Shown piece by piece: positions 1 through 9,282 of a stretch of DNA of 64,000 nt. Location: assembly GCA_934654775.1 (NCBI GenBank), contig CAKUGR010000014.1, forward strand, positions 13,764 to 77,763, written 5' to 3'. The DNA comes from an uncultured Collinsella sp. Lineage in GTDB: Bacteria; Actinomycetota; Coriobacteriia; Coriobacteriales; Coriobacteriaceae. Made by a program: the position numbers and the translations under genes. Each line of letters opens with the position of its first letter. The stretch's first letter is position 1. The notes below the pieces were generated by a model. That model was not told the DNA's origin, made no database searches, and saw nothing but the letters and a program-made list of their open reading frames with translations.

Positions 1-2317
1 TGCGCGCGAAGTCCTCGGGAATGGTCTGCGCCGTGATGTCCTCTAATACCACGCCCGCACGTGCGAGCTTGCGCGTCTCGGGACGGAAACCGCGCAGGTT
101 GCAGCTAAAGATGGCATGGCCGCCCTGCGTGAGCAGGCGCGACACGCCGGCCAGCAGCTCAACGTGGTCGCGCTGGACATCCCAGGTACGACGGCCCATC
201 TTGGACGAGTTCGAGAACGTGGGCGGATCGACAAAGATCAGGTCCCAGCGGTTGCGCGTCTGGCGCTGGTCGCGAATCCAGGCGAGCACGTCGTCGCGCA
301 CAAAGTGATGCTGCGGCCCCACAAAACCGTTCTGGCGCATGTTGCGCTCGGCCCAGTCTAGGTAGGTGTTGGAGAGGTCGACCGTCACGGTCTCCTCGAC
401 GCCGCCGTCGGCCGCGTAGCAGGTGGCGGTGCCGGTGTAGGCGAACAAGTTGAGGAAGCGGCGCGCCTGCTTGGCGTGCTCGCGCACCAGGTCGCGCGTG
501 ACGCGGTGATCCAGGAAGATGCCGACGTCCAGGTAGTCGTCAAAGTTGACGGCAAAGGTGAGCCCGCCCTCTTCGATGAGCGGCAGACGACGGCGTGCGA
601 TGTTGGCACGCTCGCCCGAGCCGCCCTTGCCGGCGCCCTGCTTGCCGTACTGCGAGCCGCCGCGCGAACGCATGCGGGCCTTGGCATGCACGTGCTCGGC
701 CGGAACATCCAGGATGCGCGGTGCGATGGCCAAGATATCGAGCATGCGGGCCTGGGCCAGCGCGGGGTCGATGGTCTTGGGCGCAGCGTATTCGGCGATG
801 ACGAGCCAACGGCCCGGCGTCTGCGGGCAGCCCTCGTACAGATCGATGGCGGCGGAGTAGTCGGGCAGGTCGGCATCGTAGACACGGTAGCAGCTTACGC
901 CCTCGCGCTTAGCCCACTTGCGGCGCAGACGGGCATTCTTGCGCAGACGGTTGGCGAACTGCTCGGACTCGGGGATGAGCACGGGCAGTGGCTTGCCGTC
1001 ACCCAGGTCGAGCATGGCGGCGGGCTCGGGCATGGCGGGAGCGGCGGCTTCGTCGTTGATGACGTCGTTTGCATCCGCAGTCTCGCTCTCGGCATCCGCG
1101 CTGGTCGCAGCCTCAAACGCCGCGGCAACATGGTCGAGCGAGGGCCAAACCTCAACGGTGGCCTCCTCGTTATTGGGCATGACGGCGATCGAACGTTCGG
1201 GCTCGGCATGGAGCGCGCGGGCCAGCAGCCCGTCGCGGGTAAGTGCGGCAACCGGCGCGGCGGTAAGCTCGGGCGCGCGGCGCAGCTCGCCGATGAGCGT
1301 CATGGCATCGTGCATGAGCGAAAGCGGCGTTTCGGTGGTGTCCGCGACCAGGGCGGCACCGGCGGCAGCGCCCGCGTGATCCAGCACGGTGGCAGGCTTG
1401 GTGGCGCAAAAATCGACAAAGCGCTTGTAGCCGGCGCACTTGACCATGCGCTCGGCGGTCTTGCGGGCGGTGGGATCGATGTCCACGGCAACGATGCGCG
1501 CCTGGCGCTCGCGGGCTGCGGTTTCGCGCTCGCGCGCCTCGGCAAGCATCTGCTCCCACAGGGCGGTATCGTGCAGCTGCCAGCCCTCAAACCCCCAGTG
1601 CTCGCGGGTAGCACCCGGCGCGCGGTCGGTCAGGATATTCACGGCCTCCAGCAGCAGGCCGCCGCCGGCGCACGAGGCGTCGATCAGCGTGGGCAGGGCC
1701 TCGTTCTCGTAATCGTCAGCCGTCAACTCGCGCTCGCACAACGCGGTCCAACCGACCTGCGCCAGCACCAGCGCGGCGTAGTCGGGGCGCAGCACGTGTG
1801 TGCCCTCGCCGGCGCGGGTCGCGGCGGGCGGCAGGCGCTTGAACAGCGGGTCGCCCGAAAGGTCCAGGCTAATGCTCGCGCGGCGCTGACGCAGCGAAAG
1901 CAGCAGGTGAACGTCGGGGTCGGTGGCGTCGACATCGGCGCGACGGCCCGTGGTCTCGGCCAGGCGGTCGCACAGTGCGTCCTTGGCGCGCAGGGCGGAG
2001 AAACGTGTGTTGCGCAGCTGCTCGGTCACGCCGCGGGCGGTGATGGCGATGGTGGCGCCCGGGCGGACGATGCTCTCCCAGGCGATGTCGTACACGCCGT
2101 CGTACAGCTCGTCGGCATCCTGCGCCTCAAAGCGCCCGAGCACTACGAACACGCGGCTGGCCAGGCGCGACCACAGGCATGCGCGGTAGCCCTCTTCGAG
2201 CTCGCCCTCAAACGTGGCGCGGCCCTTCAGGCGGCGGACATGCGAAAGCCCGAGCCGCTTGAGCTCGTCGGCGAGTGCGGATTCAAAGCCCTCGGGGCAG
2301 CTTGCGTAAAATTCCAT
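1..2317 (-). CDS. rlmL: Bifunctional 23S rRNA methyltransferase RlmKL (3' end cut by window edge)
   Basis: The protein begins MEFYASCPEGFESALADELK and reads through about 772 codons to the window edge; E. coli RlmKL is about 702 residues. In this family the N-terminal THUMP/RlmL half makes m2G2445 and the C-terminal RlmK half makes m7G2069 in 23S rRNA. Visible landmarks are the THUMP-like N-terminus, an 'IDASCAGGGLLLEA' SAM-binding segment in the first half, and an 'RFLNLFAYTGTATCYAA' SAM loop and 'DLIFVDPPTFSNS' catalytic motif in the second half. The acidic Ala-rich stretch between the halves looks like a linker. The start is supported by GAGAGG upstream. Only about 10-20 C-terminal residues should be missing. 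It is divergent from the HAD gene. Confidence 0.9.
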   Translation of the reverse strand, partial: MEFYASCPEGFESALADELKRLGLSHVRRLKGRATFEGELEEGYRACLWSRLASRVFVVLGRFEAQDADELYDGVYDIAWESIVRPGATIAITARGVTEQLRNTRFSALRAKDALCDRLAETTGRRADVDATDPDVHLLLSLRQRRASISLDLSGDPLFKRLPPAATRAGEGTHVLRPDYAALVLAQVGWTALCERELTADDYENEALPTLIDASCAGGGLLLEAVNILTDRAPGATREHWGFEGWQLHDTALWEQMLAEARERETAARERQARIVAVDIDPTARKTAERMVKCAGYKRFVDFCATKPATVLDHAGAAAGAALVADTTETPLSLMHDAMTLIGELRRAPELTAAPVAALTRDGLLARALHAEPERSIAVMPNNEEATVEVWPSLDHVAAAFEAATSADAESETADANDVINDEAAAPAMPEPAAMLDLGDGKPLPVLIPESEQFANRLRKNARLRRKWAKREGVSCYRVYDADLPDYSAAIDLYEGCPQTPGRWLVIAEYAAPKTIDPALAQARMLDILAIAPRILDVPAEHVHAKARMRSRGGSQYGKQGAGKGGSGERANIARRRLPLIEEGGLTFAVNFDDYLDVGIFLDHRVTRDLVREHAKQARRFLNLFAYTGTATCYAADGGVEETVTVDLSNTYLDWAERNMRQNGFVGPQHHFVRDDVLAWIRDQRQTRNRWDLIFVDPPTFSNSSKMGRRTWDVQRDHVELLAGVSRLLTQGGHAIFSCNLRGFRPETRKLARAGVVLEDITAQTIPEDFAR

Positions 2318-2392
2318 GGGTGACCTCTCTGGTTGCGTCGCTCCATTATATGATGGATGCTTCGTCTGCTCTCGCCCTCGAAAGGAACCCAT

Positions 2393-3220
2393 ATGATTGA
2401 TGCGTGCCCCGATTCCGCCGTGCTCTTTTTTGACGTGGACGGCACGCTGACGTTTTTTGATCCCGACGATATGACCGATAAGGACTTTTCGGCGGTTCGC
2501 CCCTCGCAGACGGTCGTCGAGGCGTTTCATCGTCTGCGCGATGCGGGGCACAAGGCGTTTATTTGCACGGGTCGTCCCCTGTGGCTCATCGCCGATAGCC
2601 TGCGCGCACTGGAGCCTGCGGGTATCGTGGCCATGGCGGGTGCCACGCTCGAGGTCGAGGGCCGCGTGGTGCATGAGGACTGCTTTGACGAGGATGTTAT
2701 CGCGGAGCTCGCGCGTCGCATTTCTGTGGCGGGCGGCGAGGCGTTGTTCGAGACGAACGGTGCCACCTATTCACTTGAGCCAGTTGGTGTCGAACAGTCA
2801 TTTCTACTAGGCGCCGGCGTGGTGCATAGCGTCGAGGAAATGCGCGTCGACGGTCGTTTGCGCGTAGGCAAGGTGTGCCTGAATGCACCTAACCTGGCGC
2901 GCGTGGCCAACGACGACGGCTTTATCGAACGCAACTTTGAGCTGTGCAACACCGGCGGGGAAAACCGCGAGCTGAGCCCCAAGGGCATCGATAAGGGCGT
3001 GGGCGTGGCGCGGGCACTGGAGTATCTGGGTCGCGCCGATAACGCGCGCACCTTTGGCTTTGGTGATTCGGGCAACGACCTGGGCATGCTCGCCGCCGTC
3101 GAGACGGCGGTTGCCATGGGTAACGCCATGCCCGAGGTCAAAGCGGTCGCCGACTACGTGACCGACGATGTCGCCCACGACGGTACCGTCACCGCCATGC
3201 GCCACTTTGGGTTGATTTAG
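2393..3220 (+). CDS. HAD-superfamily hydrolase (Cof-type phosphatase)
   Basis: A 275-residue protein starting MIDACPDSAVLFFDVDGTLT. It carries HAD motif I (DVDGT, with the nucleophile Asp), a 'FICTGRP' segment matching motif II, and a late 'GFGDSGNDLGML' motif binding Mg2+. These mark a Cof-like cytosolic phosphatase acting on sugar phosphates or similar small molecules; the substrate cannot be deduced. AAAGGA at 2381-2386 supports this ATG over an in-frame ATG 36 bases upstream. Only 75 bp separate it from the divergent rlmKL start, so the two promoters must be very close. Confidence 0.85.
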   Translation: MIDACPDSAVLFFDVDGTLTFFDPDDMTDKDFSAVRPSQTVVEAFHRLRDAGHKAFICTGRPLWLIADSLRALEPAGIVAMAGATLEVEGRVVHEDCFDEDVIAELARRISVAGGEALFETNGATYSLEPVGVEQSFLLGAGVVHSVEEMRVDGRLRVGKVCLNAPNLARVANDDGFIERNFELCNTGGENRELSPKGIDKGVGVARALEYLGRADNARTFGFGDSGNDLGMLAAVETAVAMGNAMPEVKAVADYVTDDVAHDGTVTAMRHFGLI

Positions 3221-3431
3221 CGGGAACCGCCCAATTACCGTTCACCCGCGGCGGGCGGCTCAAATCGGCCCGCCCTGCAAAATCGTTTTGCCGCTGGAGG
3301 GTGTGCTCAAAAACGCTAAAGTGTTTATACCGTTCACCGAGAAGGTAAAAACCCGCAGCTCACGCCTTGATAAACGCAGCTAAAGTGTTTAGCAGTCCAA
3401 CGCTCATATGCAAACGAAAGGAATCAGGCAG

Positions 3432-4136
3432 ATGGCAATCAAGGTGTTCGCTGACGGTGCAAACCTCGAGGGCATGCTCGACATGTACGAAAACGGCAAC
3501 GTTCAGGGCTTCACGACCAACCCCTCCCTTATGAAGAAGGGCGGCGTGACGGATTACCGCGCGTTTGCCAAGGAGGTTCTGGCGCACATCACTGATGTGT
3601 CCGTGTCGTTTGAGGTCTTTGCCGACGACGTCGAGACCATGGAGGTCGAGGCGCGCGAAATTGCCACCTGGGCAGACAACGTCTACGTCAAGATTCCGTG
3701 CGTGACCACCAAGGGCGAGTCCACCGCCGAGCTGGTCCGCAATCTTTCGGCCGACGGCATTAAGGTCAACGTCACCACCATCTTTACGCCCGAGCAGGTC
3801 GACGAGATGGTCGAGGCCGTTGACGCCGAGACGCCGTCCATCATTTCGCTCTTTGCCGGCCGCATCGCCGATACCGGCGTCGATCCCATTCCGTTTATGA
3901 CGGAGTCGGTCAAGAAGGCCGCCGCTAAGCCCAACTGCGAGGTCCTGTGGGCATCCACGCGTGAGCTCATCAACATCTATCAGGCCGAAGCCTGCGGCTG
4001 CCAGATTATCACGGTGCCCAACAGCATCCTGGCCAAGCGCAAGAACATCGGCCGCGATCCGTACGAGGTCTCGCTCGACACCGTGCGCGGCTTTGCCAAG
4101 GATATTGCGGCGCTCGGCTTCCATATCCTGCCGTAG
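3432..4136 (+). CDS. Transaldolase / fructose-6-phosphate aldolase family protein
   Basis: A 234-residue protein of the small transaldolase (TalC/FSA) type, usually about 215-230 residues. The N-terminus 'MAIKVFADGANLEGML' leads into 'GFTTNPSLM', and 'VYVKIPC' contains the expected Schiff-base lysine. The 'IISLFAGRIADTG' and 'LWASTRELINIYQ' segments match the C-terminal half of the beta/alpha barrel. It likely acts in the pentose phosphate pathway or cleaves fructose-6-phosphate; sequence alone does not decide. An AAAGGAA ribosome site at about 3418-3423 favours ATG 3432 over the upstream ATG 3408. The last 19 bases recur at 4272-4290. Confidence 0.85.
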   Translation: MAIKVFADGANLEGMLDMYENGNVQGFTTNPSLMKKGGVTDYRAFAKEVLAHITDVSVSFEVFADDVETMEVEAREIATWADNVYVKIPCVTTKGESTAELVRNLSADGIKVNVTTIFTPEQVDEMVEAVDAETPSIISLFAGRIADTGVDPIPFMTESVKKAAAKPNCEVLWASTRELINIYQAEACGCQIITVPNSILAKRKNIGRDPYEVSLDTVRGFAKDIAALGFHILP

Positions 4137-4290
4137 CGCGAACACTGACCGCGCCGCGGGCTGTTCGCCCCGGCCCTTCCTTTCCCTATCGCTCACGCGC
4201 TTCGCGAGGGTCGCGCTAGGCAAAGGAAAGGCCGGGGCTGCCGACACGAGCTTGTCGGTAGGTTGGTGATTGGCTTCCATATCCTGCCGT
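4116..4290. repeat. 19-bp direct repeat of the transaldolase gene end
   Basis: GGCTTCCATATCCTGCCGT occurs at 4116-4134, where it encodes GFHILP before the stop codon, and again at 4272-4290 in non-coding DNA. The 137 bp between them contain a fold-back element. The pattern looks like a duplicated insertion target or a recombination scar. Confidence 0.75.
4167..4238. repeat. Imperfect 26-bp fold-back downstream of the transaldolase gene
   Basis: Left arm begins GCCCCGGCCCTTCCTTT and the right arm ends AAAGGAAAGGCCGGGGC. The arms pair at about 22 of 26 positions around a GC-rich loop. It sits between the two copies of the 19-bp direct repeat. It could be a REP-like element or an intrinsic hairpin; no U-tract follows. 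Confidence 0.6.
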
Positions 4291-4293
4291 TGA

Positions 4294-4507
4294 CAAGGGT
4301 ACCCCCTGCAGCGACGTGCAAAATCGCGAGTATTCAGCAAGGTAAAGGCTTTTACCAGCTAGCTGAAGCACGGAACAGCCCCCGTTTTTGCTCTGACGAC
4401 GCTAAAACGGGGGCTGTTTTTTGCTTTTTCGCCTCTGAGGGGCATCTGGAACGGCGGAATTTGCAGAATACTCGCGATTTTGCACGTCGCTGCAGGGGGT
4501 ACCCTTG
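4294..4507. repeat. Perfect 42-bp inverted repeat flanking a terminator
   Basis: Bases 4294-4335 (starting CAAGGGTACCCCCTGCAG) are the exact reverse complement of 4466-4507 (ending CTGCAGGGGGTACCCTTG). The 130 bp between hold a bidirectional terminator. Arms this long and without a mismatch suggest a recent MITE-like or conserved structural element between two convergent genes. Confidence 0.85.
4374..4422. terminator. Bidirectional intrinsic terminator (transaldolase / tex)
   Basis: AACAGCCCCCGTTTT pairs with AAAACGGGGGCTGTT across a 15-nt loop. T-tracts follow on both strands, and the hairpin lies between convergent genes. Confidence 0.85.
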
Positions 4508-4517
4508 CTTTGGCGGT

Positions 4518-6665
4518 TTACTTCCCCTGCACCATGGTGAGTGAGATCTTCTTGCGGTCGCGATCGACCTTTTCGACCCATACCTTCACCGTGTCGCCGA
4601 CGCGCACGACGTCGCTGGGGTGCTTGACGAAGCGGTTGGCCAGCTTGGAGATGTGCACGAGGCCGTCCTGGTGTACGCCCACGTCGACGAAGGCGCCAAA
4701 GTCGACGACGTTGCGCACCGTGCCCTTGAGCTCCATGCCGGGTTCCAGGTCGTCGATGGAAAGCGCCGAGCGGCTAAAGACCACTTCGGGCGCATCGTCG
4801 CGCGGGTCGCGGCCGGGCTTCTTGAGCTCGTTGACAATATCGATGAGCGTCAGGGTGCCGCAGTCCAGGTCGCTTGCCAGCGCCGAGATGCTGCCCAGGC
4901 GACGCTCGATGTCGGGCACGCCGCCGCGGCTGAGCTCGCTTGTCGCAACGCCGGCACGCTCCAGGACGGTCGTTGCCACCTCGTAGCTCTCGGGGTGGAC
5001 GCTTGTCGCGTCGAGCGGGTTCTTGCCGCCGCTGATGCGCAAAAAGCCTGCGGCGTTGAGATATGCCTTGGGTCCCAGCTTGGGGACCTTCTTAAGCTGG
5101 CGGCGATCGGTAAAGGCGCCGTTTTCCTCGCGGTATGCCACGATGTTCTTGGCCACGCTCGGCGTGATGCCCGATACGTATCCCAGCAGGCTCGCGCTCG
5201 CGGTGTTGACGTCGACGCCCACGCGGTTGACGACGTCCTCCACCACGTGGCCCAGGGTGCGCGAAAGCTCGGCCTGATCAAGGTCGTGCTGGTACTGTCC
5301 GACGCCGATGGACTGGGGCGGAATCTTGACGAGCTCTGCCAGCGGGTCCTGCAAACGGCGGCCCAGGCTCATGGCGCCACGTACGGTGACGTCCAGGTCC
5401 GGATACTCCTGGCTGGCGAGCTCGGAAGCGGAGTACACCGACGCGCCGGCCTCGTTGACGATGGTGTAGCGCAAGGAGGGCGCCTGCTCGGCGATGAACT
5501 CCGAGACGACTTCCTCGGTCTCGCGGCTGGCGGTACCGTTGCCGATGACGATGGTGTTGACGCCGTCCTTCTTGACGAGGCGGGCGAGCTCGCGTTTGGT
5601 GCCGGCGACGTCGTGGCGCGGCTTGGTGGGGTAGACCACGCCGTGGTCGAGCAGCTTGCCGGTCTCGTCCATGACGGCGACCTTGCAGCCGGTGCGGTAG
5701 CCCGGGTCGAGCGCGAGCACGCGGGCGCCGCGCACGGGGCGCGCCGAGAGCAGGCCCTCAAGATTCTTGGCAAAGACGTTGATGGCCTCGGTCTGGGCGC
5801 GGACGGTGAGCTTGGCGCGGGCCTCGCGCTCCAGCGAGGGGGCCATGAGGCGCTTGTAGCCGTCGGCGATGGCGGCGTCAAAGACCGGGGCGAAGACGCC
5901 CTGGCGACGGGGCCAGCGGTTGCCGAGACGAGCCGTCGCGGCGGCGCCGTCGACGTTCACGCGCACGCGGAGCTTGCCCTCGCGCTCGCCACGGTCGATA
6001 GCCAGCACGCGGTGGTTGGGAATGCGGCGCAGCGGCTCGTCATAGTTGTAATAGGGCTCGTACGGGGTCTTCTCGACGGGGTCGGTGGCCTCGACGACGA
6101 TGTCGGCGGTGTTTTGCGTAAAGGCGCGCAGGTCGGCGACGTTCTCGGGGTCCTCGGCCACCGTCTCGGCAACGATATCGGCGGCGCCGGCGAGCGCCTT
6201 CTCGGGCGTGTCGAAGCCAGCCTCCTCGTTGACGTATGCCGCGGCGGCGTCGAGCGCGCTGCCCTTGGCCGATGCCTGCATGATGATCATATTGGCGAGC
6301 GGCTCCAGACCGGCCTCGCGGGCCTTCTGCGCGCGGGTCATGCGCTTTTTGCGGTAGGGCTTGTAGAGGTCCTCGACGCGCTGGAGCTGCGTGGCCTCGC
6401 GAATCTGCTGCTCGAGCTCGGGCGTGAGCTTGCTCTGCGCGTCGATGAGCAGGATGACGTCCTCTTTGCGCTGCTCAAGATTGCGCAGGTAGGACAGGCG
6501 CTCGTCGAGTGCACGCAGGGCGACGTCGTCCATGCCGCCGGTGGCCTCTTTACGGTAGCGCGAGATAAAGGGGATGGTATTGCCCTCGTCGATGAGCTTG
6601 ACGGCCGCCTCGACGTTGGCGACCTTAAGGTTGAGCTCGTGGGCGAGCTGGGCGATGAGGTCCAT
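4518..6665 (-). CDS. tex: Tex family S1 RNA-binding protein
   Basis: A 715-residue protein, in the usual Tex range of about 720-780. The order is an N-terminal helical Tex domain ('MDLIAQLAHELNLK', 'PFISRYRKEATGGMDD'), a YqgF-like RNase H fold ('RVLALDPGYRTGCKVAVMD'), helix-hairpin-helix repeats ('NTASASLLGYVSGITPSVAK') and a C-terminal S1 domain ('LEPGMELKGTVRNVVDFGAF') over about the last 75 residues. Tex proteins bind nucleic acid and contact the transcription machinery; they are cytosolic. It is monocistronic, convergent with the transaldolase gene, and followed by the shared terminator. Confidence 0.93.
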   Translation of the reverse strand: MDLIAQLAHELNLKVANVEAAVKLIDEGNTIPFISRYRKEATGGMDDVALRALDERLSYLRNLEQRKEDVILLIDAQSKLTPELEQQIREATQLQRVEDLYKPYRKKRMTRAQKAREAGLEPLANMIIMQASAKGSALDAAAAYVNEEAGFDTPEKALAGAADIVAETVAEDPENVADLRAFTQNTADIVVEATDPVEKTPYEPYYNYDEPLRRIPNHRVLAIDRGEREGKLRVRVNVDGAAATARLGNRWPRRQGVFAPVFDAAIADGYKRLMAPSLEREARAKLTVRAQTEAINVFAKNLEGLLSARPVRGARVLALDPGYRTGCKVAVMDETGKLLDHGVVYPTKPRHDVAGTKRELARLVKKDGVNTIVIGNGTASRETEEVVSEFIAEQAPSLRYTIVNEAGASVYSASELASQEYPDLDVTVRGAMSLGRRLQDPLAELVKIPPQSIGVGQYQHDLDQAELSRTLGHVVEDVVNRVGVDVNTASASLLGYVSGITPSVAKNIVAYREENGAFTDRRQLKKVPKLGPKAYLNAAGFLRISGGKNPLDATSVHPESYEVATTVLERAGVATSELSRGGVPDIERRLGSISALASDLDCGTLTLIDIVNELKKPGRDPRDDAPEVVFSRSALSIDDLEPGMELKGTVRNVVDFGAFVDVGVHQDGLVHISKLANRFVKHPSDVVRVGDTVKVWVEKVDRDRKKISLTMVQGK

Positions 6666-6744
6666 GAGACTTCCTGTCTATGAGTACGTTACAGGTGCAT
6701 GAGCCACCCAGTCTACCACCCACCCGCGCGTCGCGGCTGCAAAG

Positions 6745-6778
6745 AAAAGCCCCGCGGGCAGGAGGCTGCTCGCGGGGC
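6745..6778 (-). terminator. Terminator of the SDR/MFS/Gfo operon
   Basis: GCCCCGCG and CGCGGGGC arms enclose a 14-nt loop. On the minus strand they are followed by CTTTTCTTTG, so this ends the operon whose last gene stops at 6850. Confidence 0.7.
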
Positions 6779-6849
6779 AAAGAAGAGGGGCATATTGATG
6801 GCGGACCGAGGGGCCCGGCGTGGGGCTTCTGCCGCGGCCCACTCGGGCT

Positions 6850-7890
6850 TTACAGCTCGACGAGGTTGCCGGTCTCGGCGGCCTCCTTGACGGCGTTGAG
6901 AAGCGTGAGCGTCTTGACGTTGTCGGCGGGGGTCACGACGGGCTCGACCTCGCGGCGGACGACCTTCACAAAGTGCTTGAGCTGCATCTTGTGCGGCAGC
7001 GCCGGATCCACAGCCGGGATCTCCATCTGCAGCGGCTTGTGCCAGTTGGAGGCGCCGTCATAGGAGAACTGGTGCAGGCGGGGCAGCGACAGGGCGCCCT
7101 TGGTGCCGCCGATAAAGTAGGCGTCGGCGTCGAAGGGACGGTACTGCGGGTCCTCGCGAGCGGTGGCCTCCCAGTTCCAGGGGCTGGCGGTGGCGTCGGA
7201 GATGGTCATGCTCGCAAGCGCGCCGTCGGCAAAGCGGACGTTGACCACGGCGGAGTCCTCGGTCTCAAAACCGCGGGCGGCGCTGGACTGCATGCCCTGA
7301 ACGGCAACGGGCTCGCCCAGCAGGTAGCGGAGCAGGTCGACGTCGTGCACCAGGTTGACTAGGATCGGGCCGGCACCCTTCTTGCGGCGCCACTCGACGT
7401 CGAAGTACTCGTCGTTCTTATAGATCATGTAGTGGAAGCTCGAGACAGTGAGCTTGCCCAGCTCGCCGGACTCGATGATCTCCTTGGCCTTGTTGACGAA
7501 GGGGTTGTGACGACGGTGCTGACCCACGAGCACGGGCACGCCGGCGGTCTCGGCCTCGGCGGCGAAGGCCTGGGCGTCCTCGAGGTCGTTGGAGATCGGC
7601 TTTTCGACCAGCGGCACGATGTTGCGCTTGACGGCCTCGCGGGCGACGCCCAGGTGCAGGTCGTTGGGCGTGGCGATGATGACGGCCTCGGGCTTGACCT
7701 CGTCCATCATCTGGGCGGGATCGGTAAAGAACGGCACGCCGGCGGCCTCGGCCGTGGCGCGGGCGCCCTCAAAGGCGTCGGCGATGGCGACGAGCTCGGC
7801 CTCGGGCTCCTCGGTGACAAAGCGGATGTGGTTGCGGCCCATGGCGCCGGCGCCGATGACGGCAATGCGGACGGGGTTGAGCTCAGACAT
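6850..7890 (-). CDS. Gfo/Idh/MocA family NAD(P)-dependent oxidoreductase
   Basis: A 346-residue protein with an N-terminal Rossmann fold ('VRIAVIGAGAMGRNH') and the family motif 'VEKPIS' carrying the catalytic-site Lys. These cytosolic enzymes oxidise or reduce sugars, inositols or related polyols. The usual length is 330-380 residues. It is the last gene of a minus-strand operon with an MFS transporter and an SDR dehydrogenase, which suggests two sequential redox steps on an imported hydroxylated compound. The substrate is unknown; an inositol or sugar-acid dehydrogenase is a guess from the family. Confidence 0.85.
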   Translation of the reverse strand: MSELNPVRIAVIGAGAMGRNHIRFVTEEPEAELVAIADAFEGARATAEAAGVPFFTDPAQMMDEVKPEAVIIATPNDLHLGVAREAVKRNIVPLVEKPISNDLEDAQAFAAEAETAGVPVLVGQHRRHNPFVNKAKEIIESGELGKLTVSSFHYMIYKNDEYFDVEWRRKKGAGPILVNLVHDVDLLRYLLGEPVAVQGMQSSAARGFETEDSAVVNVRFADGALASMTISDATASPWNWEATAREDPQYRPFDADAYFIGGTKGALSLPRLHQFSYDGASNWHKPLQMEIPAVDPALPHKMQLKHFVKVVRREVEPVVTPADNVKTLTLLNAVKEAAETGNLVEL

Positions 7891-7920
7891 TTCGACTCCT
7901 TAATGGTGGTGGCGGTGGAA

Positions 7921-7949
7921 TGTGACAAAGGGACAGTCCCTTTTTCACA
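7921..7949. repeat. 29-bp palindrome, family P1 (copy 1 of 6)
   Basis: TGTGACAAAGGGAC followed by a near-complementary GTCCCTTTTTCACA arm. It lies in the short gap between the stop of the MFS gene and the start of the Gfo/Idh gene. Other copies are near 19.9, 24.9, 35.7, 37.7 and 42.4 kb. Confidence 0.8.
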
Positions 7950-7959
7950 TCGGCAATTA

Positions 7960-9216
7960 CTAGGCGGACTTCTTCTTGCTGTCGGAGACCATCATGTAGA
8001 CGGTGAGCACGACGGCGATGGCGGCGATCACGATGGCGCCGTAGAAGGACTGCTGGTAGGCGGCACTGCCGGCCTCGGCGTGATACAGCACGGCGGTGAT
8101 GGGCTGGCTGATCCAGGTGGAAGCGGCGTAGCCCAGGAACATGATGCCGTAGTTGACGCCGATGTTGCTGGTGCCGAAGGCGCCACCGGTGAGCGGCGGG
8201 TAGATGACGAGCAGGGCGCCAAAGCTAAAGCCGAGCAGGGCGAGCGCCACGAAGAACATGCTCTGCGTAAAGCTCATCGACATGATGACGAGCGCGACGA
8301 TGGTGACGACAAGGCTGATGAGCAGCGACTTGTAGGCGCCGATCTTGTCGATGATCTGGCCAAAGGACAGGCGGCCGACCAGGTTGGCGCAGGTGTTGAC
8401 GGAGACGACCACACCGCCGAGGGCGACGGCTGCGGCGCTCGTGGGGTCGGCGAAGAGCTGGACGGCGGCGATGGAGGCAACCTTGCCGACGAGCAGGGTG
8501 CCGGCGGTGGCGGCGAAGGCGAAGGTGATGATGAGGACCCAGAAGCGCGGGGTCTTGACCATCTCGCCCGGGGTGAGGTCGCCGAAGGTGCCGGCGTGCG
8601 CGCCGCCCTTGGGGGCCTCGAAGCCCTCGGGCAGCCAACCGGCCTCGGGGGCCTTCAGGAACAGGGCGGAGGCTGCGATCATCACAAAGAAGATGACGCC
8701 GAGCGCCTTCAACGCGCCGAAGATGCCAAGGCTCGGGATGAATAGCGAGGCGAGCACCGGGGACAACACGGCGGGGCCGGCGGTCGAGGCGGCTAGCGTG
8801 ATGCCGGAGGCGAGGCCCTTCTTGTCGATGAACCACTTCTGGCCCGTGGTGAGCGCCGGGTTGTAGCCCAGACCGTTGCCGACGGCGGCGACGAGCGAGA
8901 ACCACAGGTAGAACTGCCACGGCTCGGTGACGGTGCCGGACATGAACCAGCCCACGCCGTAGCACACGGCGGCGGCGATCACAACATTGCGGGGGCCGAT
9001 CTTATCGGAGATGCGGCCGGCGAAGATGCCCGTCACGGCCATGATGGTCTGGAAGACCGGGAAAGCCCAGGTGAGGGCGCTGGACCACTCGGGGTAGACG
9101 GCGAGCAGGTTTTTGCTCACGACGGAATACAGCGCGATGGAGCTGATGAAGAACATGGCGACGCACGCGGCGGAAAGCACGACGGCGCGACCCTTGTTGG
9201 AGTTGGTGGAAGCCAT
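7960..9216 (-). CDS. MFS transporter, oxalate/formate-antiporter-like (OFA family)
   Basis: A 418-residue hydrophobic protein with about twelve membrane segments. The loop 'GRISDKIGPRNVV' after TM2 and the related loop 'GRLSFGQIIDKIGAYKS' in the second half are typical MFS signatures. The glycine-rich 'AVGNGLGYNPALTTGQKWFIDKKGLASG' region (two adjacent segments) resembles OFA-type carriers. It sits in the cytoplasmic membrane. Lying between an SDR and a Gfo/Idh dehydrogenase, it probably imports their substrate, likely an organic anion or sugar acid; this is inference. Confidence 0.82.
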   Translation of the reverse strand: MASTNSNKGRAVVLSAACVAMFFISSIALYSVVSKNLLAVYPEWSSALTWAFPVFQTIMAVTGIFAGRISDKIGPRNVVIAAAVCYGVGWFMSGTVTEPWQFYLWFSLVAAVGNGLGYNPALTTGQKWFIDKKGLASGITLAASTAGPAVLSPVLASLFIPSLGIFGALKALGVIFFVMIAASALFLKAPEAGWLPEGFEAPKGGAHAGTFGDLTPGEMVKTPRFWVLIITFAFAATAGTLLVGKVASIAAVQLFADPTSAAAVALGGVVVSVNTCANLVGRLSFGQIIDKIGAYKSLLISLVVTIVALVIMSMSFTQSMFFVALALLGFSFGALLVIYPPLTGGAFGTSNIGVNYGIMFLGYAASTWISQPITAVLYHAEAGSAAYQQSFYGAIVIAAIAVVLTVYMMVSDSKKKSA

Positions 9217-9282
9217 TGGACTCTTTCTAATCGATGCGGGGAGGGGAGGGACTTATCCCGCGCCCCTCTCTACCGGGCTGGT

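Noticed and set aside
476..2323. A 615-codon plus-strand frame opposite rlmKL
   Set aside because: The minus strand carries the recognisable methyltransferase; the plus reading is Gly/Ala/His-rich without motifs.
4620..6683. A 687-codon frame opposite tex
   Set aside because: Antisense shadow of a well-supported gene with a low-complexity translation.
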